A stretch of DNA of 64,000 nucleotides from an uncultured Collinsella sp. Lineage in GTDB: Bacteria; Actinomycetota; Coriobacteriia; Coriobacteriales; Coriobacteriaceae. How positions within the stretch are numbered: the first letter of the stretch is position 1; every line of letters begins with the position of its first letter. The DNA lies in the NCBI GenBank assembly GCA_958443615.1, contig CAUCLI010000006.1:44626-108625 (forward strand). Reading direction: 5' to 3'. Made by a program: the position numbers and the translations under genes. Of the stretch, positions 8,116-15,988 are shown in pieces. A model generated the notes under the pieces. That model worked only from the letters and a program-made list of their open reading frames with translations. It made no database searches and was not told where the DNA came from.

Positions 8116-8554
8116 TCACTTCGGTCGCTCAATCGCTTCGACCCTGTCGAGCCGAAGCGCGATGATTCTTGGCGTGTCGGGTTTATGTACAATTTCGAAT
8201 AGGACGCGCCGATCGTCGAGGTCATGAGCCGTCCGCGTGGCGGCGATTCCACCAGCCTTGACTATCGCATCGGTGAGGCCGATGGTACAGCTTTTGCAGG
8301 CGAGTTTGCCGCATGCGTTCTTAAAGTGACGTCTTTGTCCTACTTACATATATGGCGGATGCGATGTCTTGCTGACTCAGTTCGGCATGTCATTTGAGGG
8401 AGGACAGTTTTTCGGCAATCATGGCACCCCATCGGAGAAGGCAGTCTGATATCGCGCCCATCATTCTCTTGAAAGTAAGCTGCTCGGCGCAAATCAGTTT
8501 GTCAATTTGCCAAAAAGGCTGATAGTGGCGTATTCCTCTGGGATGATGCCCCAT
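8116..8554 (-). pseudogene. Decayed MarR-like winged-helix regulator
   Basis: Read in pieces on the minus strand, a MarR-like protein appears: an N-terminal helix, an in-frame TGA, then HAELSQQDIASAIYVSRTKT (HTH-like), a frameshift near 8335, then KAGGIAATRTAHDLDDRRVL (wing-like) and a tail ending at TGA 8116. One stop and one frameshift break it. The wing motif GIAATRTAHDLDDRRV resembles the MarR pattern G-x-I-x-R-x-x-D-x-x-D-R-R. Family assignment is tentative. Nothing else was seen in 8083-8737. Confidence 0.4.
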
Positions 8555-8737
8555 GCCGCAACGGGCAGTGGCGGAATTGTCGTGATGTGTTGCTACAATT
8601 GTCGCTGCTAGATGGTGGAGTGCAACAGCGGTTGCGAGGATAGTCTTGCGCTGAGGCTCGGTGGCCAAAGGGGTGAACACGTCCCATGACGGCTGCCGTC
8701 GGGCCTGGAATATCAGCGCTACAAGGAGGCTTTCATT

Positions 8738-9139
8738 ATGGATGACGCAACGACGCAGCTTGCCGACCGCCTGCTCGACCTTCGCCGCAAGGCCGGCTAC
8801 TCGCAGGAGCAGCTGGCGGACCTGCTGGGGGTTTCTCGCCAAGCTATCTCGAAGTGGGAGGGTGCCCAGGGCCGTCCCGAAGTCGACAACGTGGTCAAGC
8901 TCGCGCAGATCTACCGCGTGAGCACGGACTTCATCCTCACGGGCTCGGCGAGTGTCCCGTCGGTATGCGAGACGCCCTCGGCACCCGCCCCGCGCGAGCT
9001 GCCACGCGAGTACCGTTTCGCCCTCAGCGCCCTCATGGTCATCGCCGGAACCGCCGTCGTGTTCCTGCTGATCGTCGTTATCCTGACCATCCTGTCCACG
9101 ACACTCACCTCGGGTGCCGACATTCCCGGCTGGAAGTAG
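8738..9139 (+). CDS. XRE-family regulator with a C-terminal membrane helix
   Basis: 133 residues. Residues 8-62 are a Cro/C1 helix-turn-helix (GYSQEQLADLLGVSRQAISK), followed by a proline/alanine linker and one membrane helix at about 93-118. AAGGAGG lies 9 nt before the ATG. It is followed by a MacB-type ATPase/permease pair on the same strand and may regulate it from the membrane (inference). Similar XRE-plus-membrane-helix proteins recur in this window at 45677, 47055 and 48141. Confidence 0.85.
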   Translation: MDDATTQLADRLLDLRRKAGYSQEQLADLLGVSRQAISKWEGAQGRPEVDNVVKLAQIYRVSTDFILTGSASVPSVCETPSAPAPRELPREYRFALSALMVIAGTAVVFLLIVVILTILSTTLTSGADIPGWK

Positions 9140-9293
9140 CTGTTGACCGGGGTTTCTTATTCAATATCAACTGATTAGACGCGTGCAAAGTAACTTGGCG
9201 CTTGCCCGATACGCCCTTTCTTGCAGGGTGTAGGGCTCATGCACCTTTGCCTTGCATGCTCAAGGGCGGGATGGCAAAAGGAGCAAAAGAATT

Positions 9294-10049
9294 ATGGGCA
9301 TCCTCGTTGAGGCATGTGGCGTGTGCAAAAGTTACAAGCATGGAAATCTGAGCACCAAGGTTCTTCGATACGTTGATATGAGCGTGTCGGCTGGGGAGAT
9401 GGTGTCCATCGTGGGACCATCCGGTTCGGGCAAGTCGACGCTGCTGCACTGTTTGGCGGGGCTTGAGGTCCCCGATACGGGTGAGATTCATCTTATGGGC
9501 GTGGATGTCGTGCGAGCGAGGCGCGGCGAGCGCGCGAAGGTCAGAGCCCGGCATGTCGGGTTCGTGTTCCAGCAGCACAATCTCATGCCCTCGCTTTCCG
9601 TGGGTGAGAACGTCTCGCTACCTGCGCGCTTTGCCGGTCGCAGGGTGAGCGGGAAGGACGTGTGCGATCTCTTGGAGCGGGTCGGTATGGGAGGGAAGGA
9701 GCATGCCCGTCCAGCCGAGCTATCCGGTGGCGAGGCACAGCGTGTGGCGCTCGCCCGGGCTATCGCCTCTGGTCCGGACATCGTGTTTGCCGATGAACCC
9801 ACTGGCGCCCTCGACACGGCGAACGGGAACGTGGTCCTCGATATGCTGCGAGCTATGACGAATGAGGGGAGACGAGCTGTCGTCATGGTGACGCACGATC
9901 TTGAGGCGGCCGCTCGTGCCGACCGGGTGCTTGTGATGCGTGACGGAAAGATTGTTCATATTATGACTCACCCCACGTCGCAGGAAATCCTCCTCGCGAT
10001 GGAGACGGTAGGGCCGCGCGATACCGACGAGGGGGCGATGTTGCGATGA
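9294..10049 (+). CDS. MacB/LolD-type ABC transporter ATP-binding protein
   Basis: 251 residues from the ATG at 9294, which has AAGGAG ten nt upstream; a longer frame opens earlier but without a site. Walker A GPSGSGKST near 41, Q-loop FVFQQHNLM, signature LSGGEAQRVALARAI near 143, Walker B IVFADEPTGALD near 163, H-loop VTHD. Such ATPases power FtsX-like permeases, and one follows with a 4-nt ATGA overlap. Typical roles are peptide-antibiotic export or resistance, or lipoprotein handling; the substrate is unknown. Confidence 0.9.
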   Translation: MGILVEACGVCKSYKHGNLSTKVLRYVDMSVSAGEMVSIVGPSGSGKSTLLHCLAGLEVPDTGEIHLMGVDVVRARRGERAKVRARHVGFVFQQHNLMPSLSVGENVSLPARFAGRRVSGKDVCDLLERVGMGGKEHARPAELSGGEAQRVALARAIASGPDIVFADEPTGALDTANGNVVLDMLRAMTNEGRRAVVMVTHDLEAAARADRVLVMRDGKIVHIMTHPTSQEILLAMETVGPRDTDEGAMLR

Positions 10050-11413
10050 TTCGCCTGATTGTGGGTGATGTTCGGGAGCATTGGCATGTGTGGTTCGGTG
10101 TACTCGCCGTTGCTGCCGCATTTGGCTATATGGGAGGTTGGTTCGCGTCGTTTTCCGCAACAGCGGCTGCGGACCCGATGTCCGCGACTTCTTTCTTCTT
10201 TAGAAGCGCCGCTCAGGCGATTCTCATGTTTTCGGCGATTTCCGGGTGCGTCGTTCTCTCTTCAACGGCCCGGGGAAGCGTCGTCTCGTTGCGGCGTACC
10301 TACGCCCTGTGGCAGGTGATCAACATTCCTCCGGTTGTGGTGGGCTTTGCTGTCATCGTTCAAATTGCACTCGTTGGGGTCTTCGGTTCGTGTTTGGGCT
10401 TGGCCTTGTGCTGGGCAAGCTCATCCATCGTGTTCAGCGCCCTGTTCATGGACATCGACTTGTTCGAAGGGGTGCGGATCTTACCGGGATTATCCCTCTG
10501 TCCTGCGGTTCTTGGTGTGTCGCTATTCGTGTCGGTACTGGGCGGGGCGCGCGCCGCAAGGGCGGCGGCGCGTACGCCGTCCGTGATGGCTTTGCGTGAC
10601 GATCGGTCGGTCGAGGGTGCATCCGCGCACATGACGCTACCGCGATGGCTTGCCGCCCTTGCCACTTGCGCCGCTGCCGCATGGTGCGTGTCCACGGTTG
10701 ACCCCGTCTTAGCCCCTGTCGATTTCGGTCAGAGCACCTGGCTCGTCTTTTTGCCTATTGCAATCCCGGCGCTAATTTCGGCTCTCGCCCCTGTACTTTT
10801 GCCGAGGATCCTGCATGCGGCGACGTGTCCGTTGTCGCGCTGGACGGCGTGGCTTCTCGCGCGCAGGAGCGCTCAGCACGGCTTAACACAGAGCTTGTCG
10901 ATTGAGACATCCCTCGTGGTTGCCATGGGTGTCGTTGCGGGTTTCTATTCGATGATGAGCCTGATGGGGCAGTATGCCATGGCATACGACTTGCCGATTG
11001 GGAGCGGATTCGGTCTCGACCCGCGCCTCGCGTGCGTAATGTTCGCGGGGCCGGTCATCCTGGCGGCTGTGGGCTCGTGCGCAAATGTAGTTCTTGCCTT
11101 GCGAGTGCGGGAGCGCGACGCATCGTTGCTGGAGGCGTTGGGCGCCACCCCTCGCCAGGTCTGTGTCACCTCGGTTCTTGAGGCGTCTATGCATGCGGCA
11201 ACTGCAGGCTCAGCTGCATTGCTTTCGGCTGTGCTTTCCAACATGATCGCGGCTCATGCGTTGGGCTTGGGCGCTGGGAGCGCGATGCTGTCCGTGCGTT
11301 TTGCCCCCGCCGCCTTCATCGCCGTCGCAGGTTTCGTTGTGCTGGTTGTGGCAGAGCTATTGCCGGTGCTTCGGGTGTTTAGGAGCGCGCCCGTTCGTTT
11401 TCTCAATGAGTGA
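10046..11413 (+). CDS. FtsX/MacB-like ABC permease
   Basis: 455 residues with eight to ten hydrophobic segments. The ends of the two halves carry FtsX-like signatures: GGARAARAAARTPSVMALRD near residue 168, and LRVRERDASLLEALGATPRQ near 355 with a C-terminal FRSAPVRFLNE. There is no large periplasmic domain, so it resembles the BceB/duplicated-FtsX class more than MacB. It is translationally coupled to the ATPase at 9294. Confidence 0.85.
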   Translation: MIRLIVGDVREHWHVWFGVLAVAAAFGYMGGWFASFSATAAADPMSATSFFFRSAAQAILMFSAISGCVVLSSTARGSVVSLRRTYALWQVINIPPVVVGFAVIVQIALVGVFGSCLGLALCWASSSIVFSALFMDIDLFEGVRILPGLSLCPAVLGVSLFVSVLGGARAARAAARTPSVMALRDDRSVEGASAHMTLPRWLAALATCAAAAWCVSTVDPVLAPVDFGQSTWLVFLPIAIPALISALAPVLLPRILHAATCPLSRWTAWLLARRSAQHGLTQSLSIETSLVVAMGVVAGFYSMMSLMGQYAMAYDLPIGSGFGLDPRLACVMFAGPVILAAVGSCANVVLALRVRERDASLLEALGATPRQVCVTSVLEASMHAATAGSAALLSAVLSNMIAAHALGLGAGSAMLSVRFAPAAFIAVAGFVVLVVAELLPVLRVFRSAPVRFLNE

Positions 11414-11424
11414 TTGACGCGATT

Positions 11425-11440
11425 AGTATGCTGATATACT
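11425..11440. promoter_or_regulatory. Candidate operator/promoter of the toxin-antitoxin pair
   Basis: AGTAT (11425-11429) and ATACT (11436-11440) form a dyad 42 nt before the antitoxin ATG; TATACT within it could serve as a -10 box. Type II antitoxin operons are usually self-repressed at such palindromes. Confidence 0.4.
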
Positions 11441-11481
11441 GAAGAAGTTCTTACCAAATATAGGAAGAATAGAGGTATATC

Positions 11482-11745
11482 ATGCCCAAGATCATTTCGA
11501 GCTCCACGCTGCGCAACGGGTATAACGAGGTTTCGGCGTGGTGCCGGGAAAGGCAGGAACCCGTTTTTGTCACCAAGAACGGTGCTGGTGATCTTGCGGT
11601 CATGGACATCGAGTCGTATGAGCAGCTCATGGCTCGCCTCGATTTGCTCAAGACCTTGGCCGAGGGGCATCGTGACGTAGTTGAGGGGCGAACCCATTCC
11701 GCGCGCGAAGGCGTTGCGCGCCTGCGTGAAGAGTTTGGTCTGTAA
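11482..11745 (+). CDS. Phd/YefM-family antitoxin
   Basis: 87 residues. The N-terminal DNA-binding Phd/YefM fold is visible (SSSTLRNGYNEVSAWCRERQ, then PVFVTKNGAGDLAVMDIESY), and a charged C-terminal tail would bind the toxin. The toxin gene starts 3 nt downstream. Together they form a type II toxin-antitoxin module that would be self-regulated through the upstream dyad. Family length and gene order fit. Confidence 0.88.
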   Translation: MPKIISSSTLRNGYNEVSAWCRERQEPVFVTKNGAGDLAVMDIESYEQLMARLDLLKTLAEGHRDVVEGRTHSAREGVARLREEFGL

Positions 11746-11748
11746 GTA

Positions 11749-12060
11749 ATGTATTCCGTTGCGGAGACTGAAGCCGCCTTGGAAGACCTGCGGGAGACCA
11801 TTGCCTATTTGAATTATCGAACGGGAGGCAAGCGGGCGGGGTCTGAACTGCTGGATGCATACGAGAAGCTTGTGGGGATCCTTGAGCGGACTCCTTTTGC
11901 ATTCCCCCTTGCAGTTGATTCCATCGTTGAGTCTTTGGGTTATCGCTGGGCGCTCGTCCGTTCCTATATCGTTCTCTACACAGTGAATGAAATCGATAAG
12001 GCTGTTGCCATCGAGCGCGTCGAGCACGAAAGTCGAAATTGGCGTGCGCTGCTTGGATAG
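11749..12060 (+). CDS. RelE/ParE-superfamily toxin
   Basis: 103 residues. The layout is that of RelE/ParE toxins: an N-terminal strand (YSVAETEAALEDLRETIAYL), paired helices, and a C-terminal sheet (RSYIVLYTVNEIDKAVAIER) ending in a His/Arg-containing tail. It lies 3 nt after the Phd-type antitoxin. RelE members cleave mRNA on the ribosome and ParE members poison gyrase; the sequence alone does not settle which applies. Confidence 0.85.
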   Translation: MYSVAETEAALEDLRETIAYLNYRTGGKRAGSELLDAYEKLVGILERTPFAFPLAVDSIVESLGYRWALVRSYIVLYTVNEIDKAVAIERVEHESRNWRALLG

Positions 12061-12082
12061 CAGGGCTTCATAAAGATAGAAG

Positions 12083-12487
12083 CTACGCTTCAGCTGAATC
12101 CAAAGAGCCGCACGGGCGGCAGGATCCGTCACTTTGGGCGATCATCTCGTCGTAGTGGGCGATCTTGTAGTCCAGGCGGTCGAGCCCCTCCTGTACGAGC
12201 TCGAGGCGTTCCCGCGCAGCATCGCGCTGCTCGATGAGGATCTGCCGGCGCGCCTCGAGTGTCGAGTCGCCCTCATCGAAGAGTTGCGTGTACTCGATAA
12301 GCGCCTCGATGGAGACGTTCGCGCCGCGCATGCACTTGACAAAGGAGATGCGCGCGCAGTCCTCCTCGCCGTAGTCGCGCACGCCGCTCGCGTTGCGACG
12401 CACGGGGCACAGCAGGCCGATCCGCTCGTAATAGCGCAGCGTGTCGGCGCTGAGTCCGTATTCCTCCACAACCTCGGCAATGCGCAT
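12083..12487 (-). CDS. MerR-family aldehyde/redox-responsive regulator (AdhR/NmlR type)
   Basis: 134 residues. The N-terminal winged helix reads MRIAEVVEEYGLSADTLRYY, and a long dimerisation helix follows at about 80-120. Cys52, in FVKCMRGANVSIE, matches the position of the reactive cysteine described for AdhR; a CRPC motif lies at the C-terminus. The ATG at 12487 follows GGGAGG; the longer frame has no site. Its own promoter has the 19-bp spacer with a central dyad that MerR proteins act on, and a similar promoter drives the divergent alcohol dehydrogenase. It probably senses reactive aldehydes. Confidence 0.85.
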   Translation of the reverse strand: MRIAEVVEEYGLSADTLRYYERIGLLCPVRRNASGVRDYGEEDCARISFVKCMRGANVSIEALIEYTQLFDEGDSTLEARRQILIEQRDAARERLELVQEGLDRLDYKIAHYDEMIAQSDGSCRPCGSLDSAEA

Positions 12488-12517
12488 GATGGCCTCCCGT
12501 TCGAATGTCCACCTCCC

Positions 12518-12548
12518 CATATACTCCTTGGAGCTTACTCTAAGGCAA
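12518..12548 (-). promoter_or_regulatory. MerR-type promoter and operator of the regulator gene
   Basis: On the minus strand TTGCCT (12543-12548) and TATATG (12518-12523) are 19 nt apart, the long spacer typical of MerR-activated promoters. The dyad CCTTGGAG-CTTA-CTCTAAGG (12526-12545) fills the spacer. Confidence 0.75.
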
Positions 12549-12605
12549 GCGATGCGCGGGAAATCCATGTCTGTGAATTCATCGTGGATGCCGCGAGATC
12601 ACACC

Positions 12606-12636
12606 TTGTCCATGAGTTGGCTCCAGCTCCTAGACT
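12606..12636 (+). promoter_or_regulatory. MerR-type promoter of the alcohol dehydrogenase
   Basis: TTGTCC (12606-12611) and TAGACT (12631-12636) are again 19 nt apart, with the dyad core GAG-TTGG-CTC (12615-12624) in the spacer, matching the GAG-CTTA-CTC core of the regulator's own promoter. Confidence 0.6.
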
Positions 12637-12670
12637 GGGGCTACGCAAACCACCGGCAAGGGAGGCACGT

Positions 12671-13843
12671 ATGCTCGGCTCAATCACCTATCACAATCCA
12701 ACCCGTCTGCACTTTGGGCCCGATTCGCTCGAGGCGCTCGCCACCGAGCTCGTCGGATTCGGCAATACGGTCCAGCTCGTCTATGGCGGCGGCTCGATCA
12801 AGAAGATCGGCCTGTACGACAAGATCGTCGACCTGCTCGCGCAGGCCGGCAAGACCGTGGTCGAGGACGGCGGCGTCATGCCCAACCCCACGGTCGAGAA
12901 ACTCCGTGAGGGTGTGGAGATCGCGCGCCGCAACAATGTTGACTTCATCCTCGCCGTGGGTGGCGGCTCGTGCGCGGACTATGCCAAGGCGGTGTCCGTC
13001 TCGGTCAACCTGCCGGCGGACCAAGACCCCTGGGACGTGTATTACGAGCGCTGGGAGGAGCCCACGTGCGAGATCGTCCCGGTGGGCGTGGTGCTCACCA
13101 TGGTGGGCACGGGCTCGGAGATGAACGGCGGCGCCGTCATCACCAACCGCGAGCGCGGCCTCAAGCTGGGGCACGTGTTCGGCACCGAGGTGTTCCCGCG
13201 CTTTGCGATCCTCAATCCCGAGTACACCTACACGCTCCCGCGCTATCAGATGGTCGCGGGCATCTTCGACATCATGAACCACATCACCGAGCAGTATTTC
13301 TCCGGCGAGGACGACAACACGAGCGACTACCTGGCCGAGGGCCTCATGCGGAGCCTCGTGCACGCGAGCCGCGTCGCGGTGGGGGAGCCTGAGAACTACG
13401 AGGCGCGCTCCAACATCATGTGGTGTGCGACCTGGGCTCTCAACACCCTGATCGCCCAGGGCAAGACGACCGACTGGGAGGTGCATATGCTGGGCCAGGC
13501 GGTCGGCGCGGTGACGGACGCCACGCACGGCATGACGCTTTCCGCCGTCGCGCTGCCGTATTACCGCTCGATCATGGTGTACGGCCTGCCCAAGTTCGCG
13601 CGCTTCGCACGCGCTGTGTGGGATGTGGATGCCACGGGCAAGACCGAGGAGGAAGTCGCCCGCGCTGGGCTGGACGCCATGGAGGCGTGGATGCGCGAGA
13701 TCGGCTGCGTGATGAACCTTACGGAGTTGGGCTGCACCGAGGATGTGCTCGACGAGCTTGCCGACGCCACGCTGGTGATGGAGGGCGGCTACCACGTGCT
13801 CTCGCGCGAGGAGATTATCGAGTTGTTCCGTGCCGCGCTCTAA
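12671..13843 (+). CDS. Iron-containing alcohol dehydrogenase (YqhD/BdhA type)
   Basis: 390 residues. The NAD(P)-binding domain shows YGGGSIKKIGLYDKI, GGVMPNPTV and VGGGSCADYAKAV; the metal ligands are likely in GIFDIMNHITEQYF (Asp and His), VHMLGQ and DATHGMTLSAVALP. It would reduce aldehydes to alcohols, or the reverse, in the cytosol. The ATG at 12671 follows GGGAGG; upstream in-frame sequence is the divergent regulator and is not coding. Divergent from the MerR gene, with a 19-bp-spacer promoter. In Bacillus AdhR controls adhA, which supports the link. Confidence 0.92.
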   Translation: MLGSITYHNPTRLHFGPDSLEALATELVGFGNTVQLVYGGGSIKKIGLYDKIVDLLAQAGKTVVEDGGVMPNPTVEKLREGVEIARRNNVDFILAVGGGSCADYAKAVSVSVNLPADQDPWDVYYERWEEPTCEIVPVGVVLTMVGTGSEMNGGAVITNRERGLKLGHVFGTEVFPRFAILNPEYTYTLPRYQMVAGIFDIMNHITEQYFSGEDDNTSDYLAEGLMRSLVHASRVAVGEPENYEARSNIMWCATWALNTLIAQGKTTDWEVHMLGQAVGAVTDATHGMTLSAVALPYYRSIMVYGLPKFARFARAVWDVDATGKTEEEVARAGLDAMEAWMREIGCVMNLTELGCTEDVLDELADATLVMEGGYHVLSREEIIELFRAAL

Positions 13844-14005
13844 GGGGTGTGCGGTTTGCGCCGTCTCGCCCCACGACGGGACGGGGCGGTGATCGCGGTC
13901 CTCAAGCGCTGCCGATAGGGGAGCGCGATGCGGGAGTGTCCATGCGGCGGCGCCCGTCATGTGAGGGGCGTTGCACTTGGAGCGTCGTATGAGAGGAGGA
14001 GGCAG

Positions 14006-14674
14006 ATGACCGAGCGCGTGCAGGACCTGCTGTTCAATTCGTTCTTCGAAATCCTGGCCCCGGGTCTCACGGCCACCATTCCCCTCACGGTCATATCATT
14101 TTCGCTCGCACTGGGAATCGCGATGGTCGTGGCGCTGGTCCGCCACGCCCGTGTCCCCGTGCTGAGCGTCCTCACACGGTTCTACACGTGGTTCATGCGC
14201 GGGACGCCCCTGTTCGTCCAGCTGTACGTGGTGTTTTACGGGCTCCCCGACTTTGGGGTTCTTATCGATCCGTTCCCCGCCGCCGTCATCGTGTTCTCAC
14301 TCAACACCGGTGCGTACGCTTCGGAGACGCTGCGCGCGGCCATCGGGGCCGTGCTCCTTGGGCAAATCGTGGCTTCGCGCAGTCTGGGGATGGGTTATTT
14401 GCAGGTCATACGCTATATCGTGCTGCCCTAGGCGCTCCGTATCGCGTTCCCGTCTCTCTTCAACGAGCTCATCTCCCTGGTGAAGGACACCTCGCTTGCC
14501 GCCAACATCACGGTGCTGGAGATGCTCATGGCAACGCAGAGGATTGTTTCGCGTACCTACGAGGTTCTTCCGCTGTATCTCGAATTGGCGGCCATCTGCC
14601 TGTTGATCTCTACGGCACTCACGTGGTTGCAGCACCTCGGCGAACGGCGCCTTGCTCTGCCGCGAGCCGCCTGA
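14006..14674 (+). pseudogene. Polar amino-acid ABC permease interrupted by an amber codon
   Basis: The frame from ATG 14006 (after GAGGAGGAGG) reads a His/Glu/Gln-type permease: LTATIPLTVISFSLALGIAM, FMRGTPLFVQLYVVFYGLPD and GYLQVIRYIVLP. A TAG at 14429-14431 stands where the family has Gln (VLPQALR). The same frame then continues ALRIAFPSLFNELISLVKDT to TGA at 14672-14674. A single C-to-T change explains it. Without readthrough the protein lacks its ATPase-contact loop and last helices. No ATPase is nearby and the binding protein looks truncated, so the transporter is probably dead. Confidence 0.85.
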
Positions 14675-14760
14675 CGCAAGGGGTCGGCGATACGAACGGG
14701 CGCATACGAACGGACACAGAGCGCCCGTGTCTTCGCGCCCCTGACTTTGAAGGAAACATC

Positions 14761-14850
14761 ATGCTCAACAATATGTTCCCCCGCAGGTCGTTCATCGCGG
14801 TGGTTTGCGCCAGCTGTGAGGGTGTGAGACGCCAATGCAATGAGGTAGGT
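14761..14850 (+). pseudogene. Possible remnant of the permease's solute-binding protein
   Basis: ATG 14761 starts a signal-peptide-like stretch with twin arginine (MLNNMFPRRSFIAVVCASCE) after AAGGAAAC. That is how Collinsella-type solute-binding proteins often begin. The reading frame then loses any resemblance to the family within about 25 codons. It sits directly behind the broken permease, where the binding protein would be expected. Confidence 0.35.
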
Positions 14851-14857
14851 GGGTACG

Positions 14858-15127
14858 ATGCGTTATCCAGTGCAAGAGCTGCGGGAGCATGCGTGGGTGG
14901 TCGACTGCGAATGCATGGTTGGGAGTACGCGCGAACTGGCGGATTTCCTTATGCGAGAGCGCGGTATGACCGTGTTGGTCGATGTGCGGGAGCTCAACCG
15001 CGTCGATCCCCGATCGCTTGTGGTCTTGGTTGATCGGGGCGCCTCGGCAAGCCTGTCCGAATCTGAACGCGATGCCATTGCGTCGGCGATGGGGGAGTAC
15101 GAGCGCATGGTTATAGATCGCTGCTAG
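14858..15127 (+). CDS. Hypothetical protein
   Basis: 89 residues from ATG 14858, preceded by a purine-rich GAGGTAGGTGGG. It looks globular and soluble: helix, strand MTVLVDVRELNRVDPRSLVV, then an acidic helix (SLSESERDAIASAMGEYERM). The charge pattern is protein-like, but I recognise no family, and it follows a decayed region, so it could be a fragment. It ends 27 nt before a bidirectional terminator hairpin. Confidence 0.45.
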   Translation: MRYPVQELREHAWVVDCECMVGSTRELADFLMRERGMTVLVDVRELNRVDPRSLVVLVDRGASASLSESERDAIASAMGEYERMVIDRC

Positions 15128-15151
15128 GCTGCAATCTTGAGGTTTGAATAA

Positions 15152-15187
15152 AGCGAGTCATGTGCAAAAGTGTGCGCAGGACTCGCT
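15152..15187. terminator. Bidirectional terminator hairpin
   Basis: Perfect 8-bp stem AGCGAGTC (15152-15159) with GACTCGCT (15180-15187). It is followed by GTTTATT on the plus strand and TTTATTC on the minus strand, between converging genes. Confidence 0.55.
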
Positions 15188-15226
15188 GTTTATTGTCGGG
15201 AACGAAACGCGTGGCACGCTTATGTC

Positions 15227-15976
15227 TTATGCTTTCAGCGCGTTGTACGCGTCATCATCCACGGGCTCGAGCCACTCGTTGGAGCAGTCCTCACCCGGGC
15301 AGCTGAAGGCAAGGTGGCTGAACCAGCAGTCCGCCTTGGCGCCGTGCCAGTGCTTGACGCCTGCGGGGATCTCCACGATGTCGCCGGGCGCGAGGCTCTG
15401 AGCGGGCTTGCCCTCTTCCTGGTACCAGCCCTCGCCCTCGACGCAGATGAGCACCTGGCCGCCGCCCTTCGTGGCGTGGTGGACGTGCCAGTTGTTGCGG
15501 CAGCTCGGCTCGAAGGTGACGTTGTGGATGGGCAGGTAAGCGCCCTCATCGGTGAGCTGTTTGAGGTAGCTTTGCCCGATGAAATACGGCGCGAAGGCGT
15601 CGTTCTTCTCGCCCAGGCCGAAGAACCCGCCGTGACCCTCAGCCTCGGCCGCCTCGTCGGCGTAGACCTCCTTGGCCATCTTGAAGGCCGCCCACGCGCA
15701 TGGCCAGCCGGCGTAGAAGGCGATGTGGGTGAGGATCTCGGCCATCTCGGATTTGGTGACGCCGTTGCTGCGCGCGCTCTGGAGGTGGTAGGCAAGCGAG
15801 CTGTCCACGACGCCTCGGCCGATCAGCGCGCTGACGGTGACGATCGAGCGCAGCTTGAGGGGGAGCAGGGCCTCCCGGTTCCACACCTCGCCGAAGAGGA
15901 TGTCGTCGTTGAGATGGGCGAACTCGGGGGCGAACTCGCCCAGGGCGTCGCGGCCCGCGGTCTGCTTGACGGTCAT
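15227..15976 (-). CDS. Carboxymuconolactone decarboxylase-like protein fused to a cupin
   Basis: 249 residues. Residues 1-110 are a CMD/AhpD-type all-helical domain (LPLKLRSIVTVSALIGRGVV, then EMAEILTHIAFYAGWPCAWA); there is no CxxC, so a peroxidase role is unlikely. Residues 140-235 are a cupin (NNWHVHHATKGGGQVLICVE, PGDIVEIPAGVKHWHG) with metal-binding His. The pair is common beside aldo/keto reductases and quinone or aldehyde reductases. It is last in a five-gene operon, 12 nt after the RibD-like gene. The reaction is unknown. Confidence 0.88.
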   Translation of the reverse strand: MTVKQTAGRDALGEFAPEFAHLNDDILFGEVWNREALLPLKLRSIVTVSALIGRGVVDSSLAYHLQSARSNGVTKSEMAEILTHIAFYAGWPCAWAAFKMAKEVYADEAAEAEGHGGFFGLGEKNDAFAPYFIGQSYLKQLTDEGAYLPIHNVTFEPSCRNNWHVHHATKGGGQVLICVEGEGWYQEEGKPAQSLAPGDIVEIPAGVKHWHGAKADCWFSHLAFSCPGEDCSNEWLEPVDDDAYNALKA

Positions 15977-15988
15977 GATGGTTCCTTT

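Noticed and set aside
12134..12670. N-terminal extension of the alcohol dehydrogenase frame
   Set aside because: It runs antisense through the MerR gene and its promoter; the ATG at 12671 has a good ribosome-binding site and matches the family start.
13928..14005. Longer start for the amino-acid permease, with a Cys-rich N-terminus
   Set aside because: The ATG at 14006 follows GAGGAGGAGG and gives the usual N-terminus; the extension has no site.
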